From: Algoriphagus yeomjeoni
GTDB taxonomy: Bacteria > Bacteroidota > Bacteroidia > Cytophagales > Cyclobacteriaceae
Assembly (NCBI RefSeq): GCF_003259505.1
Contig: NZ_QLLK01000001.1
Span: forward strand, 372,001 to 436,000
DNA length: 64,000 nt
Reading direction: 5' to 3'
Shown here: piece after piece, positions 25,214-33,563 of the stretch
How positions within the stretch are numbered: the stretch's first letter is position 1
How the letters are laid out: every line of letters begins with the position of its first letter
The notes under the pieces: model-generated
Database searches by the model: none
What the model was told of the DNA's origin: nothing
What the model saw: the letters and a program-made list of their open reading frames with translations, nothing else
Position numbers and translations under genes: made by a program

Positions 25214-26251
25214 ATGAAAACGAGAATTACTCTATACACTTTAGCATCATGCCTAGCTTTTGCATGCGCTGCTCCAAAAGAAACCAAAGTAGAAGAAGAA
25301 GCCCCAAAACTCTCTGGAAACCCCATTTTTGAAGGCTGGTATGCCGATCCTGAAGGAATTGTGTTTGGTGACGAATACTGGGTTTACCCAACTTTCTCTG
25401 CGGGCTACACTGATCAATTGCACTTCGATGCTTTTTCATCCAAAGACTTGGTGACCTGGGAAAAGCATGCAAATATCCTTGATACAGCTGCGATCAAGTG
25501 GGCGAGGCAAGCGATGTGGGCTCCAGCCGCAATCGAGAAAGACGGAAAATATTACCTTTTCTTTTCCGCTAACGATATCCAGCGTCCAAGCCGTCAGGGA
25601 TGGGATCCAAATAATGATATCAATCACTTCGGCGGACTGGGTGTAGCAGTAGCTGATTCGCCTGGTGGACCTTTCAAAGACCATCTTGGTAAGCCTTTGC
25701 TTTCTGAGTTTTACAACGATGCACAGCCTATCGACCAGTTTGTTTTTAAGGACACCGATGGCACCTATTACATGCTGTACGGAGGCTGGAGCCACTGTAA
25801 CATTGGGAAGTTAAATGCTGATTTCACAGGTTTTGAGCCTTGGGAAGATGGTGAGCTTTTCCATGAAATCACGCCTGAAGGATACGTAGAAGGGCCTTTT
25901 GTATTTATCCGTGAAGGAAAATACTACTTCATGTGGTCTGAAGGTGGCTGGACAAATACCAGCTATAAAGTCGCCTATGCGATGGCGGACACAATCACTG
26001 GGCCATGGGATCGAATTGACACCATCTTAGAGTCTGATACAACTGTTGCGATGGGAGCAGGTCACAATTCGGTGATTCAAAAGCCTGGAAGTGATGATTG
26101 GTACATGGTCTATCACCGCAGACCGATTCCAAATGAAGGAAGAGATCATCGTGTAACGGCAATTGATGTAATGGAATTCAACGAAGATGGAACGATCAAG
26201 CCTATAAAAATGACCTTCGAAGGAGTGGAGGCAAATCCGATCCTAGAGTAA
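25214..26251 (+). CDS. Glycoside hydrolase family 43-like lipoprotein
   Basis: Lipoprotein of 345 residues with a lipobox (SCLAFAC, Cys18) and a five-bladed beta-propeller typical of GH43. The three catalytic acids can be placed: Asp45 in GWYADPEG as base, Asp174 in QPIDQFVF as pKa modulator, and Glu226 in YVEGPFVF as acid. GH43 enzymes release arabinose or xylose (or galactose) from plant or algal polysaccharides; the subfamily and linkage cannot be told here. No SusC/SusD pair or regulator is adjacent, so it is not in a typical utilisation locus. A terminator follows at 26276. Confidence 0.9.
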   Translation: MKTRITLYTLASCLAFACAAPKETKVEEEAPKLSGNPIFEGWYADPEGIVFGDEYWVYPTFSAGYTDQLHFDAFSSKDLVTWEKHANILDTAAIKWARQAMWAPAAIEKDGKYYLFFSANDIQRPSRQGWDPNNDINHFGGLGVAVADSPGGPFKDHLGKPLLSEFYNDAQPIDQFVFKDTDGTYYMLYGGWSHCNIGKLNADFTGFEPWEDGELFHEITPEGYVEGPFVFIREGKYYFMWSEGGWTNTSYKVAYAMADTITGPWDRIDTILESDTTVAMGAGHNSVIQKPGSDDWYMVYHRRPIPNEGRDHRVTAIDVMEFNEDGTIKPIKMTFEGVEANPILE

Positions 26252-26275
26252 CTAAATAGCGCAAACTTAATTCCC

Positions 26276-26312
26276 AAATCCAGATGTTTCAACGCATCTG
26301 GATTTTTCTTTT
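26276..26312 (+). terminator. Intrinsic terminator after the GH43 gene
   Basis: 11-bp stem AAATCCAGATG / CATCTGGATTT with an 8-base loop (26276-26305), then TTCTTTTT. Confidence 0.9.
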
Positions 26313-26428
26313 TACAACAATAAAAATCTATATTTAAACAACTGAAAGCCAACTATTCAAGTGATTATTCTTTAATAAATCAATTCTATTTTAAGTCTTT
26401 CTTAGCAGTCAATTTTGAATAGTTATCT

Positions 26429-27139
26429 ATGAAAATTTTTCCAAAACTCCATTTGTGGTTAATTCTGCCATTTCTTATCACCTTAATAGGTTTTTATGGC
26501 TACTGGACAGGTTTTAAAACTGCGCCGTTTCACTGGCATTTACACGGCCTTTCTGCCACCTTGTGGTATGTATGCTTGATTATTCAGCCATGGCTTTATC
26601 ACAATCGACCCATTCAGGTTCATAGAAAAGTAGGAATGTTTTCTTTGCTGGTAGCAGGATTTGTCATCGCATCTGCTGTCAATATGATTCTAGTAAGCTT
26701 ACCTAACATGAGTGAATTCTCACCGCTTTATCCAGTCAGATACAGTCTCGCTTTTGTTGATCTGATTTCAATAACTGGATTTACCTTATCTGTGGTCCTT
26801 GCCATTGCAAATGCAAAAGATACTCAGTCGCATGCCCGATGGATGATCTCAACGGTATTTTGGGTTTTAGCTCCAGGAACAGTGCGTTTTTCATTTATTC
26901 CTCTCGGTGCAATATTTCAGCCGAAAGAATTTTCTGACTTCCCATTTGCCTGGACGGATGTATTCATCTGGAATCAGGTTTTAATTATTTTGATTATTCT
27001 TTTTCTCATGGTTAAAGATTACCGGAAACAACAGAAAATCTATTTTTCCTACGCTTTAACCTTAGTAGCAACTATTCTTTTTATTCCTATAATTAATGGC
27101 TTAAAAGACGCAGCTTGGCTAAGGTCATTTTTTGACTGA
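26429..27139 (+). CDS. Multi-pass membrane protein, unknown function
   Basis: Hydrophobic protein of 236 residues with about seven membrane segments. Noticeable conserved-looking polar residues inside or next to helices include HWHLHGL (about 36-42), HRKVG (65-69) and HARWM (136-140). Such His residues in a small membrane protein recall heme- or metal-binding families, but I cannot name the family. It is convergent with the M28 peptidase gene, and a shared hairpin at 27158-27195 ends both. No gene partner is apparent. Confidence 0.75.
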   Translation: MKIFPKLHLWLILPFLITLIGFYGYWTGFKTAPFHWHLHGLSATLWYVCLIIQPWLYHNRPIQVHRKVGMFSLLVAGFVIASAVNMILVSLPNMSEFSPLYPVRYSLAFVDLISITGFTLSVVLAIANAKDTQSHARWMISTVFWVLAPGTVRFSFIPLGAIFQPKEFSDFPFAWTDVFIWNQVLIILIILFLMVKDYRKQQKIYFSYALTLVATILFIPIINGLKDAAWLRSFFD

Positions 27140-27157
27140 AAGGGAAAGCTTACCATA

Positions 27158-27195
27158 AAAAAACAGCCCTGAAATTAATTTTCAGGGCTGTTTTG
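27158..27195. terminator. Bidirectional terminator between convergent genes
   Basis: Arms AAAACAGCCCTGAAA and TTTCAGGGCTGTTTT form a long perfect stem with a short AT-rich loop. It has A runs on one side and T runs on the other, so it can serve both the membrane-protein gene and the M28 peptidase gene. Confidence 0.9.
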
Positions 27196-27245
27196 ATTTC
27201 ATTGACAAGTCTCTTTTAACTAGAAAATAGGATCTAATCAACTTA

Positions 27246-28490
27246 TCATAATACCACTTTCACTTCTTTTTTGGCACCATTCCTTTCATAGCCAAGAAGT
27301 ACTTCATCGCCTTTTTGGAAAGAGCTCAATGCCCGCATATAACTCATCATATCCACAATAGTAGAGTCGCCCATCTGCACCACCACATCTCCTTTCATCA
27401 ATCCAGCAGCCTGTGCTGGTTTGTCCTCAGACACACCATCGATTCGCATGCCTTTGCCATCGTATAAGTAATCAGGCACAACTCCCAAGGAAACAGTAAA
27501 CCTTGGAGAATCGCCAGAACTATCTTTTGTTTTAGTGAAGGCAAGCTTAGGCTCAGTGTCCAATTGGTCAATTAAGCGAGCTATGTATTTTACCACAAGC
27601 AATAACCCATCGTAATTGATCAATTCGGAATCATCCGAAGGCTTGTGATAATCTTCATGCTGACCGGTGAAAAAGTGAAGAACTGGCAAATCTTGCAGGT
27701 AAAAAGAAGTGTGATCTGAAGGACCAACACCTGACTCTGAAGTGACCAATTTCAAGCTATCAGCATTCGCCAAATCTAATGAAGGGACAAAACTTGGGCT
27801 AGTTCCCACGCCATTGATCGCCAGCGTTTTCTCAGCATTCAATCGACCCACCATGTCCATATTGATCATGTAATTGACTTGTGTAAGATCGATCGTAGGG
27901 TTTTTCACGAAATAATTCGAACCCCAAAGACCATTTTCCTCACCTGAGAAAGCAATAAACAGAAAGTTGCTTTTGTGCTCCTCATGTTGCAGAATTCTCG
28001 CCAAAGCTACCAAAGCAGCCGTACCGCTGGCATTGTCATCTGCTCCATTGTGAATAGCAGAATCACCGCGATGAAGTGAACCTTGTCCCCCCATTCCCAA
28101 GTGATCAAAGTGCGCTCCGATGACGATAGTATTTTCAGATTTGTTATCGATAAAGCCGATCACATTTCTTCCTGTCACACCTTCTCCATCCGTTCCGATT
28201 ACGGCTTCCTCATGAGGATTAGTTGGCTTTGATACGGTGAAAGGCTGAAAATATTCCTCCGTTCCTTTGGGAATAAGACCGATTTCTTTGAATTCAACTG
28301 CAAGATAGTCCGCAGCTTTTTGCTCGCCGTCTGTGCCAATCGCTCGACCACCTAGATCATCTGCAGCTAGAAAGGTCACATCTTCTTTCAGTCCAGCTTT
28401 TAGGCTTTCATCCGTTGGAACAGTATCACAACTCCAAGTAAGCAATGCTGCTGCAACGGCAGTAAGTGAATATTTAGACAGAAATTTCAT
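27246..28490 (-). CDS. M28 family zinc peptidase with C-terminal PDZ domain, lipoprotein
   Basis: Secreted aminopeptidase-type enzyme of 414 residues. The signal peptide ends at a lipobox with Cys21 (LTWSC). The M28 core carries two-zinc ligands in the usual motifs: GAHFDHLG (His127), HNGADDNASG (Asp151), FSGEENG (Glu184/Glu185), NMDMVGR (Asp212) and GPSDHTSF (final His). A PDZ domain lies at about 325-410 (GKGMRIDGVSEDKPAQAAG). Aminopeptidase activity is the usual one; substrates are unknown. The predicted promoter overlaps that of the divergent PD40 gene. Confidence 0.94.
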   Translation of the reverse strand: MKFLSKYSLTAVAAALLTWSCDTVPTDESLKAGLKEDVTFLAADDLGGRAIGTDGEQKAADYLAVEFKEIGLIPKGTEEYFQPFTVSKPTNPHEEAVIGTDGEGVTGRNVIGFIDNKSENTIVIGAHFDHLGMGGQGSLHRGDSAIHNGADDNASGTAALVALARILQHEEHKSNFLFIAFSGEENGLWGSNYFVKNPTIDLTQVNYMINMDMVGRLNAEKTLAINGVGTSPSFVPSLDLANADSLKLVTSESGVGPSDHTSFYLQDLPVLHFFTGQHEDYHKPSDDSELINYDGLLLVVKYIARLIDQLDTEPKLAFTKTKDSSGDSPRFTVSLGVVPDYLYDGKGMRIDGVSEDKPAQAAGLMKGDVVVQMGDSTIVDMMSYMRALSSFQKGDEVLLGYERNGAKKEVKVVL

Positions 28491-28592
28491 TTATTGATTA
28501 GTATTTTTATTTGGCTACAAGCAATCTCGCAATTAATAAGCTTCTGATTACTGGTCGCATGAGAACCGCTCGATTTCATGCTTTTTATCATA

Positions 28593-28630
28593 TTTCGTCA
28601 AAGATAATAAATGGTAACTTTGCGCAGCAA
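28593..28630. promoter_or_regulatory. Overlapping divergent promoters for the M28 peptidase and PD40 genes
   Basis: Plus strand: TTTCG, 17 bases, then TAACTTTG at 28615-28622. Minus strand: TTG, 21 bases, then TATCTTTG at 28606-28599. Both fit the TTTG/TAnnTTTG scheme, and the -7 boxes face away from each other within about 25 bases. Confidence 0.6.
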
Positions 28631-28651
28631 TTCTAAAAATTCAATTCAAAA

Positions 28652-29761
28652 ATGAGACAAATTCTTGTTGCCTTCCTGCTACTTTCTTTTGCCTGCAGTC
28701 CTAAAAAAGATGTTCAAACAGAAATAGAAACTGAAGTTCATTCGGCATCTGATTCCTTATTGTTGACGCCTGAGGAAATGAAGTATTTGAAAAATATCAA
28801 GCAACTGACTTTTGGTGGAAATAATGCGGAAGCGTATTGGTCTTTTGATGATTCTATGCTGGTTTTTCAATCCGACTACAGCGAATGGGGAGCTGAGTGT
28901 GACCAAGTTTTCTATACAAATTGGAAGACCGATGATTTGCAAAATAATACTCCAAAACGTCTGAGTACTGGTTTGGGCAGAACTACCTGTTCCTATTTTC
29001 TTCCAGACAATAAGAGTATCGTTTATGCTTCTACACATCTTGGAGGTGAGAATTGCCCTCCAGTTCCTGAGCCTAGAACTGATGGAAAATACGTTTGGCC
29101 TATCTATGACAGCTTTGATATTTTCACTGCAGATATGGATGGGAATATCATTTCTCAACTGACAGATGAACCGGGATACGATGCAGAAGCAACCGTTTCT
29201 CCAAAGGGGGATAGAATTGTTTTCACTTCTTTAAGATCTGGTGATTTGGAACTTTATACCATGAATATTGATGGTACGGATGTGAAGCAAATTACCTCAG
29301 AATTGGGTTACGATGGAGGAGCATTTTTCTCCCCAGACGGCAGCAAAATCATCTGGCGAGCTTCCAGACCAACCTCTGAAGAAGATGTAAAAGTCTACAA
29401 AGACCTGCTTGATGAAGGGTTGGTGATGCCTACAAGCATGGAGCTATTCGTTGCAAATGCGGATGGAACTGACGTCAAAAAAATAACTGATTTGGGCAAA
29501 GCCAACTGGGCTCCATTCTTTCATCCGTCTGGAGAAAAGATCATTTTCGCCTCAAATCACCAGACTGAAAGAGGCTATCCTTTCAACCTTTTTATGATCA
29601 TTTTGGACGGAACTGGCTTGACTCGTATTACACACGACGGGACTTTTGATGCATTTCCTGTTTTCTCAAATGATGGTAAGTACCTAGTCTTTTCATCCAA
29701 CAGAAATAACGGTGGCACAAGAGACACCAATCTCTTTGTAGCCGAGTGGATTGGAAATTAA
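28652..29761 (+). CDS. TolB/PD40-repeat beta-propeller lipoprotein
   Basis: Lipoprotein of 369 residues with a lipobox ending at Cys15 (SFACS). The rest is a series of WD40-like PD40 (TolB-type) repeats, seen as recurring blocks such as VSPKGDRIVFTS, FSPDGSKIIWRA, HPSGEKIIFAS and FSNDGKYLVFSS, with G-T/D-LF tails. The fold serves protein-protein or ligand binding; no enzymatic residues are implied. It is divergent from the M28 peptidase with overlapping promoters, so the two may be co-regulated. A terminator follows at 29785. Confidence 0.9.
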   Translation: MRQILVAFLLLSFACSPKKDVQTEIETEVHSASDSLLLTPEEMKYLKNIKQLTFGGNNAEAYWSFDDSMLVFQSDYSEWGAECDQVFYTNWKTDDLQNNTPKRLSTGLGRTTCSYFLPDNKSIVYASTHLGGENCPPVPEPRTDGKYVWPIYDSFDIFTADMDGNIISQLTDEPGYDAEATVSPKGDRIVFTSLRSGDLELYTMNIDGTDVKQITSELGYDGGAFFSPDGSKIIWRASRPTSEEDVKVYKDLLDEGLVMPTSMELFVANADGTDVKKITDLGKANWAPFFHPSGEKIIFASNHQTERGYPFNLFMIILDGTGLTRITHDGTFDAFPVFSNDGKYLVFSSNRNNGGTRDTNLFVAEWIGN

Positions 29762-29784
29762 CAATCGCCTGCAATCGAACACAG

Positions 29785-29812
29785 AAAGACCGTCACAATT
29801 GGCGGTCTTTTT
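29785..29812 (+). terminator. Intrinsic terminator after the PD40 lipoprotein
   Basis: 8-bp stem AAAGACCG / CGGTCTTT with a 10-base loop, followed by TTGATTTTC. It lies 24 bases after the stop. Confidence 0.88.
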
Positions 29813-29920
29813 GATTTTCTCCTTACTATTTCATAATTTTTAGCCTTAACTCGCCCAAAGTTACCTTTTTCAGTGGCTGAAACTCAGTCCAAATTCTTAA
29901 TCCCTTTTTAAAATGAGCAT

Positions 29921-30847
29921 ATGAAATATTATACCCGATTGGTAATTCCTCTTTTGATAACCGTAGGATTAGCATTCACTAAACTTTATTACGGTGGCAT
30001 ATCAAAAGATTGGGAAGGAATATGGTCCTACCTGCCACATATTAATACTGTGTTGATTATTTGCGGATTTACTTGGTGCCTTATTGTTCTGATGAAAATA
30101 TTGAAGAAAATCTTTATCAGACAATACGATATGTCTGAAGAAGATAATTTAAAGGCTAGAAAGGTACTTACGCAAATTAATATCCTTGTCAAAGTTGCCA
30201 ATTTCATCATAGTGCTACTAGGAGTTGGATTGATACTCATTTCCTTCGAATCTGTAAGAAAGGTTGGTGTTGGTTTCTTCGCTTCGGCTGGAGTTGCTGG
30301 TATAATCATTGGTTTCTCTGCTCAAAAGGCAATTGGGACTTTAATCGCTGGTATTCAAATCGCAGTAACACAACCCTTCCGACTTGAAGATGCTGTAGTA
30401 GTGGAAGGAGAATGGGGCTGGATAGAAGAAATCAATCTGAATTACATCGTAGTTCGCATCTGGGATTTGAGAAGGCTGGTGCTTCCGACAACCTATTTTC
30501 TAGAAACCCCTTTTCAAAATTGGACTCGAACGTCTGCAGATCTTTTGGGGTCAGTTTTTCTCTACACAGATTATACAGTTCCTTTCGATGAACTTCGCAA
30601 AGAATTAGATCGGGTTTTAGAGACCACAAATTTGTGGGATAAAAAAGTAAAGGTGCTCCAAGTGTCAGATGCTAAAGAATTTACAGTGGAAACACGTATT
30701 TTGGTAAGTGCTAAAAATTCTCCTACAGCCTGGGATTTAAGGGTATATGTGAGAGAGAAAATGATAGAGTTTATTCAGAAAAATTATCCAGAAAGCCTTC
30801 CTAAAACTCGAGTGGAGATGACTCAAAAGTCTATGAACGATACATGA
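29921..30847 (+). CDS. MscS-family mechanosensitive ion channel
   Basis: Small-conductance mechanosensitive channel of 308 residues. Three predicted membrane helices (about 8-28, 42-64 and 87-108) precede the pore-lining segment, which has the Gly/Ala-rich pattern GVGFFASAGVAGIIIGFSAQ. The beta domain signature QPFRLEDAVVVEGEWGWIEEI follows, and a mixed alpha/beta C-terminal domain ends near residue 295. It opens under membrane tension to release solutes during osmotic downshock. It stands alone, convergent with the photolyase gene. Confidence 0.94.
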   Translation: MKYYTRLVIPLLITVGLAFTKLYYGGISKDWEGIWSYLPHINTVLIICGFTWCLIVLMKILKKIFIRQYDMSEEDNLKARKVLTQINILVKVANFIIVLLGVGLILISFESVRKVGVGFFASAGVAGIIIGFSAQKAIGTLIAGIQIAVTQPFRLEDAVVVEGEWGWIEEINLNYIVVRIWDLRRLVLPTTYFLETPFQNWTRTSADLLGSVFLYTDYTVPFDELRKELDRVLETTNLWDKKVKVLQVSDAKEFTVETRILVSAKNSPTAWDLRVYVREKMIEFIQKNYPESLPKTRVEMTQKSMNDT

Positions 30848-30952
30848 TCTTGGTGTATCGCTGTTTTGTTTTTAGGTAACAATCTCGCCTAAGTTGCCTT
30901 TCCAAAAAGAAGGTTTGGTGGTTGAGAGTTTAAATTTACCTTCGCTCAAAGG

Positions 30953-32482
30953 TTATAAAGCATCCAAATTCTTTAGATATTCTACCGCCTGATTCATTAA
31001 TTCTTCCTTATTTTTCAATTTATCCAGTGTGCGATAAGCCATTCCAATTCTGGGGTTATTTTCCAACTTTTCTCTGTTACGGTCATAGAAATGCCAGTAA
31101 AGACTATTGAAAGGACAAGCGCCCTCTCCAACTTTTTTGGTATGGCTATATGCGCAATGTCCACAATAATTACCCATTTTATGGATGTAGTTTGCTGAGG
31201 AAACGTAAGGCTTTGTGCCAACAATTCCTCCATCAGCAAACTGGCTCATCCCACGCGTATTGGTGATTTCCACCCATTCGATGGCATCGATATATACGCC
31301 CAAGTACCACTGATCCACTTCGTCTGGATGAATGCCGACAAGCAAAGCAAAGTTGCCAATGACCATCAAGCGCTGAATGTGGTGCGCATAAGCAAGTTCT
31401 AAGGATTGTCCAATTGAATGGCTTAGGCATTTCATTTTGGTTTCTCCAGTCCAAAACCATTCAGGTAGCTTTCTTTTATGGTTGAAGAAGTTCATGTTTG
31501 CGAAATCCGGCATTTTTGCCCAATAAATCCCGCGCATGTATTCTCTCCAGCCTAGAATCTGCCGGATGAATCCTTCTGCCTGCGATATATCAATTTCATA
31601 TTGGTGTTCTTTCCAGTAGGCTTCTACTTTTTGTACTACTTCTAGCGGGGAAAGCATTTTGGTATTTAAAGCAAAACTTAATCTGGAGTGAAATAAAAAG
31701 GGATCCCAGGTGGTCAAGGCGTCTTGATAGTCTCCGAAATGGATAAGTAAGTGTTTACAAAAATGATCCAAAACCTCTAGGCTTTCTTCCCTCGAACAGG
31801 GCCAAGCAAATGTATTTTCATCTATTTTCCCAATAGTTTTAACATCAGCTTTTTGCACCATTTCAAGAATCTCGGAGATATCTTTTTGGTGTTTTTTGGC
31901 TTTGCGAATCAAGCGTTTGTCTTTTAGAGCAGACCTGTTTTCATGGTCAAAATTCCATTTTCCTTGAAGTGGTTCTTTCCCATCCATGAGGATATCAAAG
32001 TCCTTTCTCATTTGCCGGTAAAAACTCTCCATCACAAAGGTTTTCTTTCCCTGAAAGAAGTCCTTGACATATTCTCGCTCCGTTAAAAAATGCTCTGAAT
32101 CAACTCCTCGGCACGGTATACCTAGATTTTTACCAATAGTTTTCAATTGCTCATCTAATCGATATTCGTCTGGTAATTGATATTCGAATTGATCAAAGTT
32201 GTGTTGATCAACCATCGAGTTGATCATTTCCTCCAAGTTTTGGCTATTGTCTTTGGCATCCAAACTGACATAAATTACTTGGTGTCCCTTGGTTTCAAGG
32301 TCCTTGGTAAAGTTTCTCATGCTCAGGAAAAAAGCAATTACCTTTTGAATATGATGAGGGACATAATCAGTCTCCTGTCTCATTTCAAGCATCAAATAAG
32401 TGATAGAAGAATCTTGCTCTTCAAACCAAGAATGTTGAGAATTCAGTTGATCACCGAGGATTAGCCGTAAAGTTTTGGGCAT
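30953..32482 (-). CDS. Iron-sulfur bacterial cryptochrome/photolyase (FeS-BCP, PhrB-like)
   Basis: Cryptochrome/photolyase-family protein of 509 residues of the group that repairs (6-4) photoproducts in Agrobacterium. The N-terminus MPKTLRLILGDQLN is typical. The C-terminal catalytic domain binds FAD, and the 4Fe-4S ligands are visible: one Cys in TKMKCLSHS, then a CxxC pair in YCGHC and a fourth Cys 13 residues on in GACPF. Activity is light-driven; repair specificity is inferred from the family. Its ATG falls one base after the T run of the upstream porP terminator, so it has no room for its own promoter in the usual place. Confidence 0.9.
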   Translation of the reverse strand: MPKTLRLILGDQLNSQHSWFEEQDSSITYLMLEMRQETDYVPHHIQKVIAFFLSMRNFTKDLETKGHQVIYVSLDAKDNSQNLEEMINSMVDQHNFDQFEYQLPDEYRLDEQLKTIGKNLGIPCRGVDSEHFLTEREYVKDFFQGKKTFVMESFYRQMRKDFDILMDGKEPLQGKWNFDHENRSALKDKRLIRKAKKHQKDISEILEMVQKADVKTIGKIDENTFAWPCSREESLEVLDHFCKHLLIHFGDYQDALTTWDPFLFHSRLSFALNTKMLSPLEVVQKVEAYWKEHQYEIDISQAEGFIRQILGWREYMRGIYWAKMPDFANMNFFNHKRKLPEWFWTGETKMKCLSHSIGQSLELAYAHHIQRLMVIGNFALLVGIHPDEVDQWYLGVYIDAIEWVEITNTRGMSQFADGGIVGTKPYVSSANYIHKMGNYCGHCAYSHTKKVGEGACPFNSLYWHFYDRNREKLENNPRIGMAYRTLDKLKNKEELMNQAVEYLKNLDAL

Positions 32483-32516
32483 AAAAAAAGGGCTTTTAAT
32501 AAACTAAAGCCCTTTT
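32483..32516 (-). terminator. Terminator between porP and the photolyase gene
   Basis: AAAAGGGCTTT / AAAGCCCTTTT stem with a 9-base loop. On the minus strand it ends in a T run that stops one base before the photolyase ATG at 32482. Confidence 0.9.
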
Positions 32517-32534
32517 CACACTATTTTGTTTGGA

Positions 32535-33560
32535 TCAATACTTGAAACAAGGCATGGAAGATTTCCTACCTGCACCGCGCTTATTGGTGGCAAGAAAGCT
32601 GTAACGCAAGCTGATTTCGTGTGCACCTCCTGTGTTGGCATTTCCAAGTGAAGAAAGGGTGAAATCGTGGCTATATCCAACGTCAAGTCCTCCTCCAAGA
32701 GATATTCCTACCAATCCTATAATCGCTTCATGGTTTGGAATTTCGCTTTGCTGTACAGGAATTCCTCTATACCAAACACCCAAAACTAAAGGCTGAATAT
32801 TTATCTGTGCTCCCATATCCAATTGTGAAAAAGAACCTTGATTTTTATAATTGAAGGCAAAAGTCAATTCTTTGGTGCCAAATTTTTGATTCAAGTATTC
32901 ACTGGAGCTTCCTCCAGAAAGATCAAATTTCACACCTCCATGAGCAGAGATTTTCAGTGGTAATCTGCTGTTTGCTCCATCTAGAAAGGAAATATTAGGC
33001 TGTGTCAAATGATGTCCTGCAAGTCCAAACCACAGGTTTTCATTATGGAAAACCATTCCGAAGCTGTAGTCCATAAACTGATGACTGATTCCCTCACCTA
33101 GACTTTCTCCGCTATTTCCACCCACGGCGCCTGTTTGATCGTCGATTTGGCTTCCAAAAACTAAGTCTCCAAAATAAGCATCCCTATCCATGTAACTTAC
33201 TTGTCCACCCATTCTCAAAAATGATCTAAATCCTAACCTCATTCTGTAAGAATAAGTCGCTCCGATCTCAGTCGTGCTCAGGTTTGCCATACTTTGTTCG
33301 GATCTGTTGACAATTAGCCCTACACCGCTGTTTGCGCTGAAAATGTAATGATCAGCATAGGCCGAATAGGAGTTGAAAGATTGATCTAGTCCAGGCCATT
33401 GATTTCTGTAATTGACGCCAATAGTTGTCATCTCTGAAGCGCCGGTCATAGCTGGATTTAGATACAATGGAGCAGCATAAAACTGTGAGTATTGAATATC
33501 CTGGGCATTCACAGTTAGGCATAATATGCTCATAGCAAGCAGCAGATAAACGTTTTTCAT
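32535..33560 (-). CDS. PorP/SprF family outer-membrane protein (type IX secretion associated), copy B
   Basis: Outer-membrane beta-barrel protein of 341 residues with an N-terminal signal peptide (about 1-19). Family blocks include QYSQFYAAPLYLNPAMTGA, NYRNQWPGLDQSFNSYSAYADHY, DYSFGMVFHNENLWFGLAGHHL and the terminal CFKY. PorP/SprF proteins are linked to secretion and surface anchoring of T9SS substrates such as SprB. It is only 3 bases downstream of the adhesin gene and closely related to copy A (36022-37065). It likely serves the adjacent adhesin. Confidence 0.93.
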   Translation of the reverse strand: MKNVYLLLAMSILCLTVNAQDIQYSQFYAAPLYLNPAMTGASEMTTIGVNYRNQWPGLDQSFNSYSAYADHYIFSANSGVGLIVNRSEQSMANLSTTEIGATYSYRMRLGFRSFLRMGGQVSYMDRDAYFGDLVFGSQIDDQTGAVGGNSGESLGEGISHQFMDYSFGMVFHNENLWFGLAGHHLTQPNISFLDGANSRLPLKISAHGGVKFDLSGGSSSEYLNQKFGTKELTFAFNYKNQGSFSQLDMGAQINIQPLVLGVWYRGIPVQQSEIPNHEAIIGLVGISLGGGLDVGYSHDFTLSSLGNANTGGAHEISLRYSFLATNKRGAGRKSSMPCFKY

Positions 33561-33563
33561 ATT

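Noticed and set aside
29851..30905. Imperfect CTCGCC-AAGTT-CCTTT similarity on both sides of the mscS gene
   Set aside because: Only about 20 bases with several mismatches and gaps; not convincing as a flanking repeat.
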